Below are positions 63,591 to 64,000 of a DNA stretch of 64,000 nt, one piece after another. The stretch spans positions 1,240,001 through 1,304,000 of the forward strand of contig NC_135156.1 in the NCBI RefSeq assembly GCF_050948215.1, given 5' to 3'. The stretch's first letter is position 1, and every line of letters starts with the position of its first letter. The translations under genes were made by a program, and so were the position numbers. Below the pieces are notes generated by a model. The model saw only the letters and a list, made by a program, of their open reading frames with translations. It was not told where the DNA came from and made no database searches. The stretch comes from Halictus rubicundus. Lineage: Eukaryota > Arthropoda > Insecta > Hymenoptera > Halictidae.

Positions 63591-64000
63591 GGCAGGCATT
63601 TGGCCTTGACTGTCACGCTCGGTGTCAGATCTATTCCTATATCTTGTCTGTACTATTATCAATACGTTTTTTCGTCAGTGGTGTCCCCTGTAAGCCTACT
63701 CCACTATGTCGCATGATAATTTCGGAAGAGAAATATAGAAAATAAATTTGAAAAATAAAGTCGGAAGATTTAATTAAAACAGAAAAGCGCACAAAGTTGA
63801 ACGATTCTTCTCTATCGTTTGCAGTGCGAACAGCGAGCGACATCCAGCCTTCTATTCGACATTTCAGATCTACCCAGCACGTTTAAAGTCTAAACGTACG
63901 CGAAAATGTTTTTGCACGTCTAAATAAAATTTTGGCGATGAAATTAAAAGCTATTTTCCAAATTTATCCTCTTCATTTATTTTCCAAATTTATTTTTCGA
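63580..64000. mobile_element. Left end of a TTAA MITE, then unassigned sequence
   Basis: TTAA (63580-63583) followed by GGGGGCCGGCAGG matches the end of the MITE at 18387. After about 15 bp the similarity ends. No right end is in the window. No gene is supported in the remainder. Confidence 0.5.

Noticed and set aside
49021..64000. Further uridine phosphorylase exon starting with HGMG
   Set aside because: I looked for the expected text after exon B and saw no convincing match; an exon could be missed by eye.

Overview
The window looks like a gene-poor, transposon-saturated stretch of an insect nuclear genome. A hymenopteran such as an ant is my inference, from the mix of DD41D mariners, R1-clade, Jockey and purine-rich non-LTR elements, gypsy elements and TTAA-flanked MITEs. 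No prokaryotic gene structure, operon or CRISPR array is present. The only host gene I recognise is a uridine phosphorylase on the + strand. Two of its exons are visible (27547-27670 and 36112-36273), separated by an 8.4 kb intron packed with mobile elements. I found no following exon, so everything from 36274 to the window end may lie in the next intron.

Layout. 1-2543: minus-strand Ty3/gypsy Gag-protease with a SAP domain, a Tc1 relic and a pol tail. 2544-4171: a Transib-like element with CACAGTG ends and a 5-bp duplication. 4567-11630: a minus-strand purine-rich non-LTR retrotransposon split by a DD41D mariner (6170-8590). 11648-17865: an inverted-repeat pair enclosing an old LTR copy that contains a 5'-truncated R1-clade element and a TTAA MITE, followed by a dead Tc1 transposase. 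17950-27546: several DNA transposons and MITEs, including a decayed hAT and an inverted-repeat element with tRNA-like modules. 27547-36273: the uridine phosphorylase exons and their intron, which holds a 1271-bp solo LTR (34146-35416) with exact ends and target duplication. 36654-45066: a second long inverted-repeat element with tRNA-like modules, carrying a 6-kb Jockey-type retrotransposon inserted in one module. 45067-48955: a broken minus-strand gypsy element. 51669-54355: a complete hAT transposon with an intact 648-aa transposase. 55640-60250: a giant foldback-type element without ORFs. 61300-63590: two DD41D mariner relics, end to end.

The most unusual signal is in the transcribed part of the large LTR. 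It is a string of eight positions in each of two copies, mostly 33-nt two-helix hairpins. Both helices change in a base-pair-preserving way between hairpins and between copies, as expected if an RNA fold was under selection. Other notable points are the tRNA-like modules inside terminal inverted repeats, the apparently intact hAT, the RAG-heptamer-like ends of the Transib-like element, and SAP domains at the start of gypsy Gag.

Almost every coding region except the hAT transposase, non-LTR ORF1 and the two host exons carries stops, frameshifts or lost catalytic residues. All family assignments were made by eye from motifs, without database searches.
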